Source of the DNA: an uncultured Pseudomonadota bacterium
GTDB taxonomy: Bacteria > Pseudomonadota > Gammaproteobacteria > Burkholderiales > Rhodocyclaceae
NCBI GenBank assembly: GCA_946479855.1
Contig: CAMLHL010000001.1
Coordinates: forward strand, 40,874-104,873
Direction of reading: 5' to 3'
Length of the DNA stretch: 64,000 bases
Positions within the stretch are counted from its first letter, which is position 1. Each line of letters opens with the position of its first letter. Of the stretch, positions 18,755 through 28,432 are shown piece by piece. The position numbers were made by a program, and so were the translations under genes. The notes under the pieces were generated by a model. That model ran no database searches. It saw only the letters and a list, made by a program, of their open reading frames with translations, and was not told the DNA's origin.

Positions 18755-19915
18755 TCAGGTGGCGAATTGCCGTGCTTTTCGGGAAAGCAGGCGGTCATAC
18801 AGTCGCTGGTAGTTACAGACCATCGCTGCCATGCTGTAGTGCTCCTCGATCAGGCGCCTGCCTTGCTGGCCAAGGGTCTTGGCCATTTCAGGCTGCTGCG
18901 CCAATTCTATGATGCTTTGCGCCAACGCTTTGGGGTTGGCGGCAGGAACAAGGCGGCCGGTTTGGCCTTCGCTGACCAGTTCGACATTGCCGCCAACGGC
19001 CGTGGCGATGACGGGCAAACCGCTGGCCATGGCTTCAAGGATGGTATTTGAGATGCCTTCGCCCAGGGAAGGGAGGACGAAACAATCCAATCCTCGCATG
19101 ATCTCCGGCACGTCCTTGCGTTCACCGGGCAGCCAGGCAAGGTCGGCTAGGCCGGCTGCTTCAAGGATGGCCTGTGAGTCCTGGCGCAGCGGACCGTCGC
19201 CGATCATGACCAAGCGTAAGCGCGGGCGCAATTCGGGAGCAATCGCCAGGGCGTCGACGAAGGCGTGGGCAAGAGTGATCTGGTCCTTGACGGTCTGCAT
19301 GCGGCCGGCGGTGCCGACTAGCCAGAGTCCATCCTCGTTGAAGGGGCTGTCGGAAATCGGCTGTCGCACTGGCGATGGATGAAAGCGTGTTGAATCCACA
19401 CCATTATAAATTTGAGTCACGCGCTTTTCTGCGATGCCAACGGGATGGGTGAGATAGTGTGCGAGATCGCGCGAAAGCGCTATGTAATGTTTCACGAACG
19501 GGCTGTAGAGACGCCTGATCCATTGGTATTTTTTGTTGCTGCCATCGAAATCTCCAACGTCGCGGCCGTGTTCGCCGTGGATGCGGACCGGTACCTGTGC
19601 AGCCCAGGCCGGGACTGCGACCTCCAGGGTGGCCAGATTTCGGGTGTGAACGATCGCCGGTTGCAGCTTTCGGAAGAGGCAGTAGAGCTGCGGATAAATC
19701 CAGAGGACATGCCCAGGTGATTTTTTGAGGGCGATAAACTCGACATCAGCCCGGTCAATGCGTTTCCTGAAATCAGTGATGTCGGTGAGGGCAATTACCG
19801 CATGGCGATAGGCTTCTTCCGGCATGTGGTTGATCAGGTTGACGATACCGTTCTCAAGTCCGCCTGTATCGAAGCGGTACATGACATGAGCCACCAGGGG
19901 ACGTGTATCGCTCAT
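18755..19915 (-). CDS. XrtA/PEP-CTERM-associated sugar transferase (Stp2-type)
   Basis: 386 residues, GT4 family. The opening VAHVMYRFDTGGLENGIVNL is the hallmark of the second PEP-CTERM-linked sugar transferase family (Gly-Gly-Leu-Glu glycine loop for donor or acceptor binding). The C-terminal half has GRMQTVKDQITLAHAF and FVLPSLGEGISNTILEAMAS with the EX7E motif. The start codon overlaps the exosortase stop (ATGA), so expression is probably coupled to xrtA. It acts in the cytoplasm on an undecaprenyl-linked intermediate; specificity is unknown. Confidence 0.93.
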   Translation of the reverse strand: MSDTRPLVAHVMYRFDTGGLENGIVNLINHMPEEAYRHAVIALTDITDFRKRIDRADVEFIALKKSPGHVLWIYPQLYCLFRKLQPAIVHTRNLATLEVAVPAWAAQVPVRIHGEHGRDVGDFDGSNKKYQWIRRLYSPFVKHYIALSRDLAHYLTHPVGIAEKRVTQIYNGVDSTRFHPSPVRQPISDSPFNEDGLWLVGTAGRMQTVKDQITLAHAFVDALAIAPELRPRLRLVMIGDGPLRQDSQAILEAAGLADLAWLPGERKDVPEIMRGLDCFVLPSLGEGISNTILEAMASGLPVIATAVGGNVELVSEGQTGRLVPAANPKALAQSIIELAQQPEMAKTLGQQGRRLIEEHYSMAAMVCNYQRLYDRLLSRKARQFAT

Positions 19916-21438
19916 CTGTGCTGAGTCTCGGCCAGAGTCCGCAGAATCTCACCATTCATATCATTGGCAAAGTCGGTCAGAATGCCCTCTGCATCAGTCT
20001 TCGGGGTATAGATTACCACTGCGGCGCTATCGTCACCTCGACCGGACAGCATGGCGAGTGCGGTTAGCCACTTTGCTTCAATATCGCTGCTGGTCAGGTG
20101 ACCGTTGATCCAGTACCACTGCCAGACAATGTAGCGCTCATCCGGGGTAGCCTGTTTTTTTAGCAGTTCCGAATAGCGAAGGTTTTGCCGGTTTCCTGCG
20201 ATGCTGATCGACGAAAGGCCACTTGCGACGACTTGCCAGTCGAGATCGAGAGAAGTAGCCAGCACGTTGGTGGAGGTCACTAACTTTCGCTCGTAGTTCT
20301 GGTTTCTATAGTAAGCGATGTAAAGGCCAACCCAGCGATCTCCCCGTCCGTAGGCTGAGTGCAATTCGGCAGAGGGGTTGTTGAATACGGGTTGCCAATA
20401 GATGCGTGGCGGCCCTGCCTGCCATGAGCCTTTCGCAATCGGAGCAGAAAGAAGGGGGGGCGTGTTGGCGTTGGCCCGACGCAGTCGGTTGTCGGCCAGC
20501 GGGCCGGCTGCTATGAGAATGGCGAGCACCAGAGTAATCAGCCAGTAATTTTGGGTTTTCTGAGGGGCGGCCGGGGGCGATGGAGAAACTGGCAGGTCGG
20601 GCCGAGTCGGCTCTGCCCAGCGCATGCCGATGGCGAACATGATGGCAATGACGATACCGAAAAAGATCCAGCCGTAGATCAGATGATCAACGCCGGCGGC
20701 AAGTTTGTTGTCGGAGATGTGTCCGAGCATCACAATCAGGTAGGCCCGCAACCAGTTGGCCAGGATAGGGACGAGCATCGAGACGAGGATGAATGTCAGA
20801 CGACGCTTCAGGGATGTGTATGTCAGGTAGGCGTAGAGGGCACCTACGGTCACCGAGGCGATCAGGTAGCGAATGCCGCTGCAGGCTTCAATAACCGACC
20901 ACTGACCGCTGGGAATGACAAAGCTTTGACCTTCCCGGTAAACCGGGATCCCGGTTGCGCGCAAGGCCAGAACGGTAAAGTCGGCGGTCCATTCCATCAG
21001 GCGCGGCATCATGAAATCGCCAATCGGGACGGCGAAAAGCAGGAAAGCCAGCGGGAAGGCGAGTTCCTTGCTGATTGGCAGTCCAACCAATGTCATCACT
21101 GTAAGAATGATGATGCCGATGACAGTCGCTTGAGTCAGCGCATTAACTGCCGTCAATTCGCCCAGTAGCCAGAAGAAGACCAGGGTGGCAACAGGAAGAA
21201 GCAACCAATAGGTGGCTTGCGGTTGGAGCGAGGCCAGACGGTGGCGCTCCCGCCAGATGAGCCAGAGCGTAATGGGGGGGACAATGAGGCCGTGGGTGTA
21301 GGTTTCAGCACGCCACCAAATCTGCGCCATCGCTTCCAGCGTATCCCAGTAGATGTAACCGACCCAAAGCAGGATCAGGGCAATCGCGGTCAGGGCAGGT
21401 TTCCAGTTTGGTGAAGCACTCTCCGGCGTAGTGTTCAT
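19912..21438 (-). CDS. xrtA: Exosortase A fused to an EpsI domain
   Basis: About 508 residues from ATG 21438, which overlaps the stop of the preceding sugar transferase gene. Residues 1-280 form an eight-helix membrane domain with the exosortase triad: Cys in SVIEACSGIRYL (near residue 186), Arg in ANWLRAYLIVM (near 231) and His in DHLIYGWIFF (near 252). This cysteine transpeptidase recognises C-terminal Pro-Glu-Pro signals and cleaves or sorts exported proteins at the inner membrane. After a short linker the C-terminal part (about 300-505) matches the EpsI family (YYRNQNYERKLVTSTN). The fused form is normal for XrtA. A PEP-CTERM substrate is encoded at 36316-37077. Confidence 0.96.
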   Translation of the reverse strand: MNTTPESASPNWKPALTAIALILLWVGYIYWDTLEAMAQIWWRAETYTHGLIVPPITLWLIWRERHRLASLQPQATYWLLLPVATLVFFWLLGELTAVNALTQATVIGIIILTVMTLVGLPISKELAFPLAFLLFAVPIGDFMMPRLMEWTADFTVLALRATGIPVYREGQSFVIPSGQWSVIEACSGIRYLIASVTVGALYAYLTYTSLKRRLTFILVSMLVPILANWLRAYLIVMLGHISDNKLAAGVDHLIYGWIFFGIVIAIMFAIGMRWAEPTRPDLPVSPSPPAAPQKTQNYWLITLVLAILIAAGPLADNRLRRANANTPPLLSAPIAKGSWQAGPPRIYWQPVFNNPSAELHSAYGRGDRWVGLYIAYYRNQNYERKLVTSTNVLATSLDLDWQVVASGLSSISIAGNRQNLRYSELLKKQATPDERYIVWQWYWINGHLTSSDIEAKWLTALAMLSGRGDDSAAVVIYTPKTDAEGILTDFANDMNGEILRTLAETQHR

Positions 21439-22646
21439 GGCCTGGTCTCGTTGGTAGCGGTTAGGTATTGATCCATGCCGCCAAGGTGCGCCTCCCAACT
21501 ATAACGTGAAAGAACCCGCTGACGGGCGGCGTTACCGATGCGGGCACTGCGTTCGGTATCTTGAAGGAGCCTGTCGATTTCGCTGATGAAATCCATCGAT
21601 GTCGTCGCTGTCAGCAATTCCTGCCCGAAATCGGCGTCGACCGCAGCAGCGCATTCTGCCGAGGCGATCACCGGCCTGGCCATGGCCATGGCTTCAAGGA
21701 TCTTGTTCTGGATGCCACGAGCAATGCGTAATGGCGCGACGACAAGCCTCGCATGCTGTAGATAGGGGCGCACGTCGGGTACCGTGCCAGTTACTGTGAT
21801 GGCTTCATTCTCTAGTGCTTGAACCTCTGGTGTCGGACTGCGCCCTACGATGTAAAAGTGCAGTTGTGGCCAACGCTTGCGCAATTCGGGAAGCATTTCC
21901 GTAGCAAACCAGCGAACGGCATCGACGTTGGGCAGGTAATCCATGGCGCCGGTGAAGACGAGCGGAATCTCCTCCGTCGAATAGGGATTGGCTCGCCCGG
22001 GATCCGGTGAAAAATATTCGGCATCAACCCCGTTACATAGGGCCTCGGTTCGAATGGCGCATTCCGGGGCTACTCGGGTAAAGAGCGCAACTTCAGCATC
22101 CGTTACGAAAAACGAGCGGGCGGAGCGGGCTGCAATACTTCGTTCGTAAGCCAGCAAAAACCGCCCTTCGCGCCGGTAGAGCCAGGACATCGGCCAGCGG
22201 TGATTCTGAGCGTACTGGGTCCATTTAGCTGAATCGACATCGACGAAGTCGATTACTCTTGGTAGCCGGGACTTTGAATCGATATATTGGGCCATAGCCG
22301 AGCAGAAAATTACTGCTGCATCAATCTTGACTTGCTTGCAGGTCCGGTCGACCCAGTCATGCAACCCAGCATCACGGTAATAACGTAATGTCAAAGGATC
22401 GCCCGCAAGCAGAGCGTTGAGACTGCGCAATTTGGCGAAACGCGGGTGAAGGCGCGCGACGTGTAGATCGCTGCAATAACTACGCACGGTCTCGATATGC
22501 TGCAGGTCGTCTGGATCGTCGACAAAGGTTCCGAGAAAGACATGATGCTGCGCTGCCAGGTGTTTCAGGAGATGGTACGAGCGAACCTTGTCTCCCTTGT
22601 TCGGTGGATACGGCAGGCGATGGACGAGAAAAAGAATGTTCGCCAT
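21435..22646 (-). CDS. XrtA/PEP-CTERM-associated sugar transferase (Stp1-type)
   Basis: 403 residues, GT4 fold. It begins NILFLVHRLPYPPNKGDKVR, the defining opening of the first PEP-CTERM-linked sugar transferase family, and contains VIDFVDVDSAKWTQYA. The donor domain has LVFTGAMDYLPNVDAVRWF and ILEAMAMARPVIAS. ATG 22646 is chosen because the match to the family begins there; the frame is open for another 91 codons but that part would overlap the FemAB-like gene. Directly upstream of xrtA with a four-base overlap, in the cytoplasmic assembly part of the pathway. Confidence 0.93.
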   Translation of the reverse strand: MANILFLVHRLPYPPNKGDKVRSYHLLKHLAAQHHVFLGTFVDDPDDLQHIETVRSYCSDLHVARLHPRFAKLRSLNALLAGDPLTLRYYRDAGLHDWVDRTCKQVKIDAAVIFCSAMAQYIDSKSRLPRVIDFVDVDSAKWTQYAQNHRWPMSWLYRREGRFLLAYERSIAARSARSFFVTDAEVALFTRVAPECAIRTEALCNGVDAEYFSPDPGRANPYSTEEIPLVFTGAMDYLPNVDAVRWFATEMLPELRKRWPQLHFYIVGRSPTPEVQALENEAITVTGTVPDVRPYLQHARLVVAPLRIARGIQNKILEAMAMARPVIASAECAAAVDADFGQELLTATTSMDFISEIDRLLQDTERSARIGNAARQRVLSRYSWEAHLGGMDQYLTATNETRP

Positions 22647-22648
22647 CG

Positions 22649-23683
22649 TTACCCCAGATTGCGAACGATATGCGGACCAAGGAGATTGGCCAGACCGATC
22701 GGCATGCGCCGCCAGGCTTCTATAAACAGCTTGTATTTTGCGTTCGAAGGATTGTTCTGCGGAATGCTGTCGCGCTTGTACAGGCAATATTCGTAGTGCA
22801 ATGGCTGCGCTTCGAACCCCCAGTTTTTCTTGAAGGAGTAGGGGCCGGTGCCTACCTTGCTGCGGCCGTAGTCGAAAATCTTCAGGCCGCGCTCGCAACT
22901 GCGTCGCATCAGCTCCCAATACTTGAAGTCATTGGCAGCAAACTGCCGGGCGGATTCGTCGTCACCGGCATAGTAGGGCAGAATTTCGTCACGGAAGTAA
23001 AAGGACAGCACGCTACTCAATGGCTGACCGTCAGGGGTAGTTACGGTGAGCACTTCGCAATCTTCACCGAAGACACGGAGAAGGCTGTCGAAATAGCGTT
23101 TGGGCAGTGCGGGGGTGCCGTGACGATGTACGTTGTCGGCAAAAAGTGCAAAAAATTGGTCAGTGCTGCGGTCGACCGTGCTTTTTAGCCCATTATTGAT
23201 ACCCTTTCTGACCATCGCCCGTTGTTTGCGAGGGATGGCGAGCATGTTGGCTTCTACATCGGGTAGGATTTCTTTACGGAAAGTGACGTAAATATCCTGT
23301 TTTGGCCAATCGGCATGTCGTATGGTCAGATTGCGGAATTCGAGATGATCAACGTCCAGTTTCTGTGCCAGTGCCTGGGCCTCAGCCTCAAGCGCTGGAA
23401 CTGCTTCCGGGTGGGCTGCAGCAATTCCGCCGTATACGGCAAAGGGCAATGCAATCAGTGAATTACCAAAGAGCAGGCTTTTGACATGAGCCAGGGGGAG
23501 GATACCGAGCACTTCCCCATGACGTTCGGCGTAAAGGAAATAGGTTGGGTGGCGGAAAACATTGCGAATAATCTCCTGCCAAGCCGCACGATGGAAAAAA
23601 GTGGCTTCCGGGGAGGCAAAAACGAAGTTGTCCCAGCGTAAGGCGCCTTCGGCATCGGAAGGGTCAAGCCGCTTGATTTGCAT
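22649..23683 (-). CDS. FemAB-like protein, PEP-CTERM system-associated
   Basis: About 344 residues with tandem GNAT-like folds typical of FemAB/peptidyltransferase relatives: RWDNFVFASPEATFFHRAAW at the start and ELMRRSCERGLKIFDYGRSK near residue 260. FemAB enzymes transfer amino acids from aminoacyl-tRNA; members in XrtA loci may add an amino acid to the glycan or to an envelope component. ATG 23683 is chosen because it starts the domain and leaves seven bases to the deacetylase stop. The stop lies two bases before the Stp1 gene. The true donor is not known. Confidence 0.9.
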   Translation of the reverse strand: MQIKRLDPSDAEGALRWDNFVFASPEATFFHRAAWQEIIRNVFRHPTYFLYAERHGEVLGILPLAHVKSLLFGNSLIALPFAVYGGIAAAHPEAVPALEAEAQALAQKLDVDHLEFRNLTIRHADWPKQDIYVTFRKEILPDVEANMLAIPRKQRAMVRKGINNGLKSTVDRSTDQFFALFADNVHRHGTPALPKRYFDSLLRVFGEDCEVLTVTTPDGQPLSSVLSFYFRDEILPYYAGDDESARQFAANDFKYWELMRRSCERGLKIFDYGRSKVGTGPYSFKKNWGFEAQPLHYEYCLYKRDSIPQNNPSNAKYKLFIEAWRRMPIGLANLLGPHIVRNLG

Positions 23684-23690
23684 CGATTGT

Positions 23691-24536
23691 TCAGCTTTCG
23701 CCGAGAAATAGATGGTCCATCCGGCCCCATGCAAAATCTGCAAGCAGGCAGTGCAGACGGCGTTCCATCCGGTGAATGTTCACGTAATGGCGGAAGCGTG
23801 TTTTGGCGCTGATGCCTTGAATTCTCGGTTGATCCACGTCCAGTTCCCAAGGGTGAAAATAAAATACTGCTGGAAGTTGGTCGACACTGTTGATCCGGTC
23901 AATCATCCAGCGCGAGAGGCCATAAGGCATCAATCGGAAATAGCCGCCGCCGCTGGCCGGCCAGTTTCTGTTCAGAAAGCGCAGTGTCGTAGCCGGGATT
24001 TCGATCAGGCGCCCGATCGCGTGGGCATGACGTGGCGCATTCGGCATACCGTAATGGTCATGGCGAATCGGGTAAATGCTGGAGCTATAACGGTAACCCG
24101 CTTTTTCCAGGCACTCAAAGGCCCAGAGGTTTTTTTCGCCAATTGAAAAACTTGGCGCCCGGTATCCTTTGACTTCGGTTCCTGAAAGGTCCTCAAGAAT
24201 CAATTTGGCCACATTGATGTCGGCAAAGAAACTCTCTGGTGTCTGGTCACTGGCGCGTTCGTGACCATAGCCATGACTGGCCAGTTCATGGCCATTACGG
24301 ACGATTTGTCGGACGATCTCCGGATAGCGCTCCGCTATCCAGCCCAAGGTAAAGAAGGTGGCTTTGGTGCCGTGCAGATCGAGCATTGCCAAAATACAGT
24401 CAACATTGCGTTCGATGCGGCACTCACGAATAGGCCACTCGCTACGGGGAATATGCTGTGCGAAAGCCGAGACCTGAAAATAGTCCTCAACGTCGATAGT
24501 GAATGCGTTGTTGGAAACGGTTGTCGACTTTGTCAT
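23691..24536 (-). CDS. XrtA-associated polysaccharide deacetylase
   Basis: 281 residues, carbohydrate esterase 4 fold. Motifs: AFTIDVEDYFQVSAF (catalytic Asp and metal-binding Asp), ELASHGYGHERAS (His-x-x-x-His metal ligands) and VKGYRAPSFSIG. This combination is the specific signature of the deacetylase found in XrtA clusters. No signal peptide is visible, as usual for this family, so action on a cytoplasmic or membrane-bound intermediate is possible. It is nine bases downstream of the epimerase gene and seven upstream of the FemAB-like gene. Probable reaction: de-N-acetylation of an N-acetyl hexosamine residue. Confidence 0.94.
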   Translation of the reverse strand: MTKSTTVSNNAFTIDVEDYFQVSAFAQHIPRSEWPIRECRIERNVDCILAMLDLHGTKATFFTLGWIAERYPEIVRQIVRNGHELASHGYGHERASDQTPESFFADINVAKLILEDLSGTEVKGYRAPSFSIGEKNLWAFECLEKAGYRYSSSIYPIRHDHYGMPNAPRHAHAIGRLIEIPATTLRFLNRNWPASGGGYFRLMPYGLSRWMIDRINSVDQLPAVFYFHPWELDVDQPRIQGISAKTRFRHYVNIHRMERRLHCLLADFAWGRMDHLFLGES

Positions 24537-24545
24537 TTTCTGTCA

Positions 24546-25700
24546 TCACTGTCGTCTATGGCGCTCAATTAGCCAGCCGGCAAGGTCGGCAGCGATACGG
24601 TCGGCGGTATGCCCATCCCAGAGTTCCGGAACTCGGCCGCTCTTGCCGTGGCCTGCAAGAACTTCGGCGGCATGATGGCGAATCGATTCGATGTCCCGGC
24701 CAACCATGGTATTAGTGCCTTGCTCGACAGTGATCGGGCGTTCGGTGTTTTCGCGCATGGTAAGGCAGGGAACGCCAAGCGCCGTGGTTTCTTCTTGCAA
24801 ACCACCGGAGTCGGTAAGAACGATTCTTGCGTTAGCCATCAGACCAAGCATTTCCAGATAACCTTGGGGCGGCAGCATGATCATTCGCTTGCTGTCGATC
24901 AATTTTTCTAGACCAAAACGCTCAATGTTGCTTTTGGTTCGCGGATGCAGGGCAAAAACCAGCGGGATAGATTCCGAGATTTCACGTAGCACACCAAGAA
25001 GAGACTGCAGGACGTCAGGATGGTCGACATTCGATGGGCGGTGCATCGTCACGACACCGAATCCCTTTTCAATCATGGTCGGGGCTACACCAACTGCCTT
25101 TAACGTATCAGCAGGCTTGCGGGCGAATTCCCGATTGCCAAGTAACGAATCGATCATGACGTTGCCGACGAAACGGATACGGTGGGCGGAAATCCCCTCG
25201 CGAGCGAGATTGTCGGCGGCGCTGCGCTCGGTGGTGTAGAGCAGGTCGGCAACTTGGTCGGTCAGGACGCGATTGATTTCTTCGGGCATGGCTCTATCGT
25301 AGCTGCGAAGACCGGCTTCGACATGGACGACAGGAATCCCCTTTTTAACGCCTACGAGCGTGCAGGCAAGCGTCGAATTGACGTCACCAACCACCAGAAT
25401 GCAAGAGGGTTTTTTGTCATCGACAACCGGTTCGAAGCGACGCATCACCTCGGCGGTTTGTACTGCATGGGACCCAGACCCTACTTCCAGATTGATCTCG
25501 GGACGAGGGAGTCGCAAGTCTTCAAACAACTTGTCGTTCATCTCCCGGTCGTAATGCTGGCCTGTATGAAGCAGCAAAGTAGGGATAGCAGGCCGATGCT
25601 CGGCAAAGGCGCGCAAAATGGGGGCCATCTTCATGAAGTTGGGACGAGCACCAACGACACAAATAACCGGGCCGAGTTCATGGGGCCAGACGTTAGGCAT
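24546..25700 (-). CDS. wecB: UDP-N-acetylglucosamine 2-epimerase (non-hydrolysing)
   Basis: About 384 residues covering the full family length. Key motifs: VVGARPNFMKMAPILRAF near the start, THRPSNVDHPDV-type region (VVTMHRPSNVDHPD), ILTDSGGLQEE-like LTDSGGLQEETTALGVPC and MRENTERPITVEQGTN, all active-site regions. It interconverts UDP-GlcNAc and UDP-ManNAc in the cytoplasm. ATG 25700 is the first methionine; an in-frame GTG at 25712 is also possible, and both overlap the end of the ATPase gene. No UDP-ManNAc dehydrogenase (WecC) is in the window, so ManNAc itself, rather than ManNAcA, may enter the polymer unless that gene is elsewhere. Confidence 0.93.
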   Translation of the reverse strand: MPNVWPHELGPVICVVGARPNFMKMAPILRAFAEHRPAIPTLLLHTGQHYDREMNDKLFEDLRLPRPEINLEVGSGSHAVQTAEVMRRFEPVVDDKKPSCILVVGDVNSTLACTLVGVKKGIPVVHVEAGLRSYDRAMPEEINRVLTDQVADLLYTTERSAADNLAREGISAHRIRFVGNVMIDSLLGNREFARKPADTLKAVGVAPTMIEKGFGVVTMHRPSNVDHPDVLQSLLGVLREISESIPLVFALHPRTKSNIERFGLEKLIDSKRMIMLPPQGYLEMLGLMANARIVLTDSGGLQEETTALGVPCLTMRENTERPITVEQGTNTMVGRDIESIRHHAAEVLAGHGKSGRVPELWDGHTADRIAADLAGWLIERHRRQ

Positions 25701-26757
25701 CGGAATTTTCACTTGCTGATTGCAGGTTGGAAGAGGTGGTGTTAACGCGCAAAAATTGTTGCATGAGATTCAACGTTGCACTGTTTATCCGCTCCAATCG
25801 AGTCAGGCTCTGTTCAAGCCTGATCAGACGTTCGGCAAGATGTTCGGCGCTTAACAGCGCCACCAACTCGTGTGGAGGGTGAGTATGTTCTCCACCGCCG
25901 GTATTTAGCGAATACTGCTGTTGCACTTGGGTTGATCCACCGATTGTTTCTTCAAAAATCTCGCGGGCCACTTCTTCGACGTCGGTTACATCAAAGTTTC
26001 TTTGATGATTGAGAAAGCCAAACAGCAGTAAGCGGTCGCATACCGAGTTGATCCGCCTGGGGATACCACTGCTGGCTTTGAAGATCGCTTCATATGCACC
26101 CAGTGAAATAGTTGGTGAATCTGCCTTGGCTCCCGCCAGTTTTAGTCGATGCTCGATGTAGGCCTGAGTTTCAGTCACATCCAGGGGGCCGATATGGCAA
26201 GCAGCAATCACGCGCTGGCGAAACTGCATCATATGAGGGCTTTGCAGAATCTGCCGAAATTCCGGTTGGCCAACCAAGAAACTTTGCAGCAATGCCTGAT
26301 TGCCATACTGGAAGTTGGATAGCATGCGCAATTCCTCAACAGCGCGTGCAGTCAAATTTTGTGCTTCATCTACGACGAGGAGGCAGCGCTTTCCCTTGGT
26401 TGCCATGCTGATCAGAAAGGCTTCAAGGGACATCAATACATCAGATTTTGCTACATCCTTTGTCCGTAATCCAAATGCTGCACCGACAAGTCTGAGCGTG
26501 TCGTCGGCATCGAGTTGGGTACTGACTAATTGAGCCGCTACAACTTTCTCGGAATCCAGGCTGTCAAGGAGTCCGCGGACGATAGTTGTCTTCCCCGCAC
26601 CGACTTCTCCGGTAATGACAATGAAGCCCTCGTTTTGATGCATGCCATATTCAAGGTAGGCCTGTGCGCGACGATGCTGCTTACTACCAAAATAGAAAGT
26701 GGGGTCAGGATTTAATTGAAATGGCTTGCTGCTCAGGCCGTAGAAAGATTCATACAT
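25693..26757 (-). CDS. XrtA/PEP-CTERM-associated ATPase (ExeA-like AAA)
   Basis: About 354 residues. The opening MYESFYGLSSKPFQLNPDP is typical of ExeA-like secretion ATPases; Walker A is GEVGAGKTT near residue 53 and Walker B is CLLVVDEAQNL near 130. Residues after 290 form a probable coiled coil (AERLIRLEQSLTRLERIN). The family is specific to EPS loci with exosortase A and probably couples ATP hydrolysis to export or assembly at the inner membrane. ATG 26757 begins the family match; the preceding open codons lie in the beta-barrel gene. It starts four bases after the stop of that gene. Confidence 0.93.
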   Translation of the reverse strand: MYESFYGLSSKPFQLNPDPTFYFGSKQHRRAQAYLEYGMHQNEGFIVITGEVGAGKTTIVRGLLDSLDSEKVVAAQLVSTQLDADDTLRLVGAAFGLRTKDVAKSDVLMSLEAFLISMATKGKRCLLVVDEAQNLTARAVEELRMLSNFQYGNQALLQSFLVGQPEFRQILQSPHMMQFRQRVIAACHIGPLDVTETQAYIEHRLKLAGAKADSPTISLGAYEAIFKASSGIPRRINSVCDRLLLFGFLNHQRNFDVTDVEEVAREIFEETIGGSTQVQQQYSLNTGGGEHTHPPHELVALLSAEHLAERLIRLEQSLTRLERINSATLNLMQQFLRVNTTSSNLQSASENSDA

Positions 26758-26761
26758 ATGC

Positions 26762-28432
26762 TTAGAAAAGGACCGAAAAAGTACCGATAAGGGCGTTTTC
26801 GGTATAGGGGGTGATATTGCTATCGAATTCAGTATGTCGGATGCTAATGCCACCCGTTGTCTTCGGACCCAACGATGAAGTTAAGTTTGCCTGATAGATC
26901 GTTGTTGTGGCCTTTAAGGGGGTTATCCCGCCGGTACCTGAACTTTCCTGACGCGAGGCCAGGAAATTCAAATTGGAGCGGCTTGTCAGACGATGAGAAA
27001 GGTTGACGCTTAAACCTCGCTGGCGAATTCTTGTATTTAGCGCAAAATCGTCGGGTACTGTCGCAGCGGTAAAAAGAGACTGGTTTTCGTTACGGTTAAC
27101 CATGACCGTCAGCGTATTGCGCGCCCCACGAAAGGCGAATGCAAATTGCTGCCTCTGCTGCAAGGATGCTCTTGAACTTAGAAAGCTGCTGACCACCTGC
27201 GTGTTGGCAGGTACTCCAGCCTGACCGACCAAAATATTGGCGCAGGTATTGGCAGCCTGATCCAGTTGTGCTGGGTCCGGGAACTGATCCGATAATTGCT
27301 GACTGCAGATTTGATAGTACAGGTCGAAAATAGTGCCTAAACCAACGGAAGCAAACTGATTGGGCAGTACGGATATATCTTTGGTATCGGAGTAGCTGAT
27401 ACTAGTCAATGGGAAACGGTGACTAATGTTGATCCGATGCCCATCGCCGAAGAAGCGGCGCTCCTTGAACGCTGAAACCTTGGTTCGTTCGGTCGGACTC
27501 CAGTCGAAACCATAACCATAGGTGGTATGGTTTTCGGAGTTCACAGACGCATAATTATTCGATTCTTCACCGCCGCTTAAAGAAACAGAAAACTGTGGAA
27601 TAACAATATATGTCCCAGTAGCATATATCCGCTCGTCGTCAGTTTTTCTTCCTAGGCTATATTCTGCAGTTTGCTGGCTCGCATTAACCGACCACCGCAA
27701 GTTCTGAAACGGGGTGCCTCCGCGTAGCTGGCCTGTCCATTCCGAAAGATCAATGTCCGACACGGTTGAAGCGCTTGCCTGCGTCGTCGAGCGGTTGTAA
27801 CGCAACAAGTATTCAAGGGATCCAGCCAGCTGGCCACGAATATAGGGTGACAAACGATATGTGGCTGTCTCGGTACTGTTGTTATTCAGAGACGTATTAG
27901 CCGGTGACTGGGTGCCAAATGCCGAGATAGCTTGTTGCGCAATGACGCCACTGAAATCAAGAAAGAGCCATTTATCAACTGCTTCCAGTGTGCCAAACGT
28001 ATTAAGTTGATTTTGGGTGCGACTGTATCCAGCTGGGGCGGTGTAAAACTGACCCAGCAAAGCATAGTCAAAATAAGCCTTGAGCCGAGCTGTTTTTGCA
28101 TCGATATGAATACCCGGGGCAAACTCGGTAATAAAACCGGCCTCTTTTTTATTGGGAGCGACTCCAATAGTTACGTTGTCGCTCCAGGTTTCAGTCAGTT
28201 TGATCCGTGGTGTGATGACAAAGGCACGAGGAATTTTCGTCCCTGGTTCTTCTGTACCCAAATTTGGCGCAGATGAGGAGTTTCCTGCTGTCGCTGTTGG
28301 GCTACCTGGAATCGTGGAACCTGGAATGGTAGCGCCCGGTGCTGTTTGTTGTGAGAACGACGGAGTGGCAAAGCATGAAATGATCAGAAGTAATATGCTG
28401 GGTACTGAAATATTCTTAGCTCTCATTGCCAT
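26762..28432 (-). CDS. XrtA-associated outer-membrane beta-barrel protein
   Basis: About 556 residues with a signal peptide (ISVPSILLLIISCFATPSFSQ) and a long body of alternating hydrophobic and polar strands, ending in FSVLF, a C-terminal Phe expected for outer-membrane barrels. Early sequence IKLTETWSDNVTIG is typical of the PEP-CTERM-associated outer-membrane family (TIGR03016-like). It may form or accompany the export pore. ATG 28432 or 28426 are both plausible; each overlaps the 3' end of the kinase gene by 11-17 bases, in the segment that encodes the kinase tyrosine-rich tail. Confidence 0.88.
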   Translation of the reverse strand: MAMRAKNISVPSILLLIISCFATPSFSQQTAPGATIPGSTIPGSPTATAGNSSSAPNLGTEEPGTKIPRAFVITPRIKLTETWSDNVTIGVAPNKKEAGFITEFAPGIHIDAKTARLKAYFDYALLGQFYTAPAGYSRTQNQLNTFGTLEAVDKWLFLDFSGVIAQQAISAFGTQSPANTSLNNNSTETATYRLSPYIRGQLAGSLEYLLRYNRSTTQASASTVSDIDLSEWTGQLRGGTPFQNLRWSVNASQQTAEYSLGRKTDDERIYATGTYIVIPQFSVSLSGGEESNNYASVNSENHTTYGYGFDWSPTERTKVSAFKERRFFGDGHRINISHRFPLTSISYSDTKDISVLPNQFASVGLGTIFDLYYQICSQQLSDQFPDPAQLDQAANTCANILVGQAGVPANTQVVSSFLSSRASLQQRQQFAFAFRGARNTLTVMVNRNENQSLFTAATVPDDFALNTRIRQRGLSVNLSHRLTSRSNLNFLASRQESSGTGGITPLKATTTIYQANLTSSLGPKTTGGISIRHTEFDSNITPYTENALIGTFSVLF

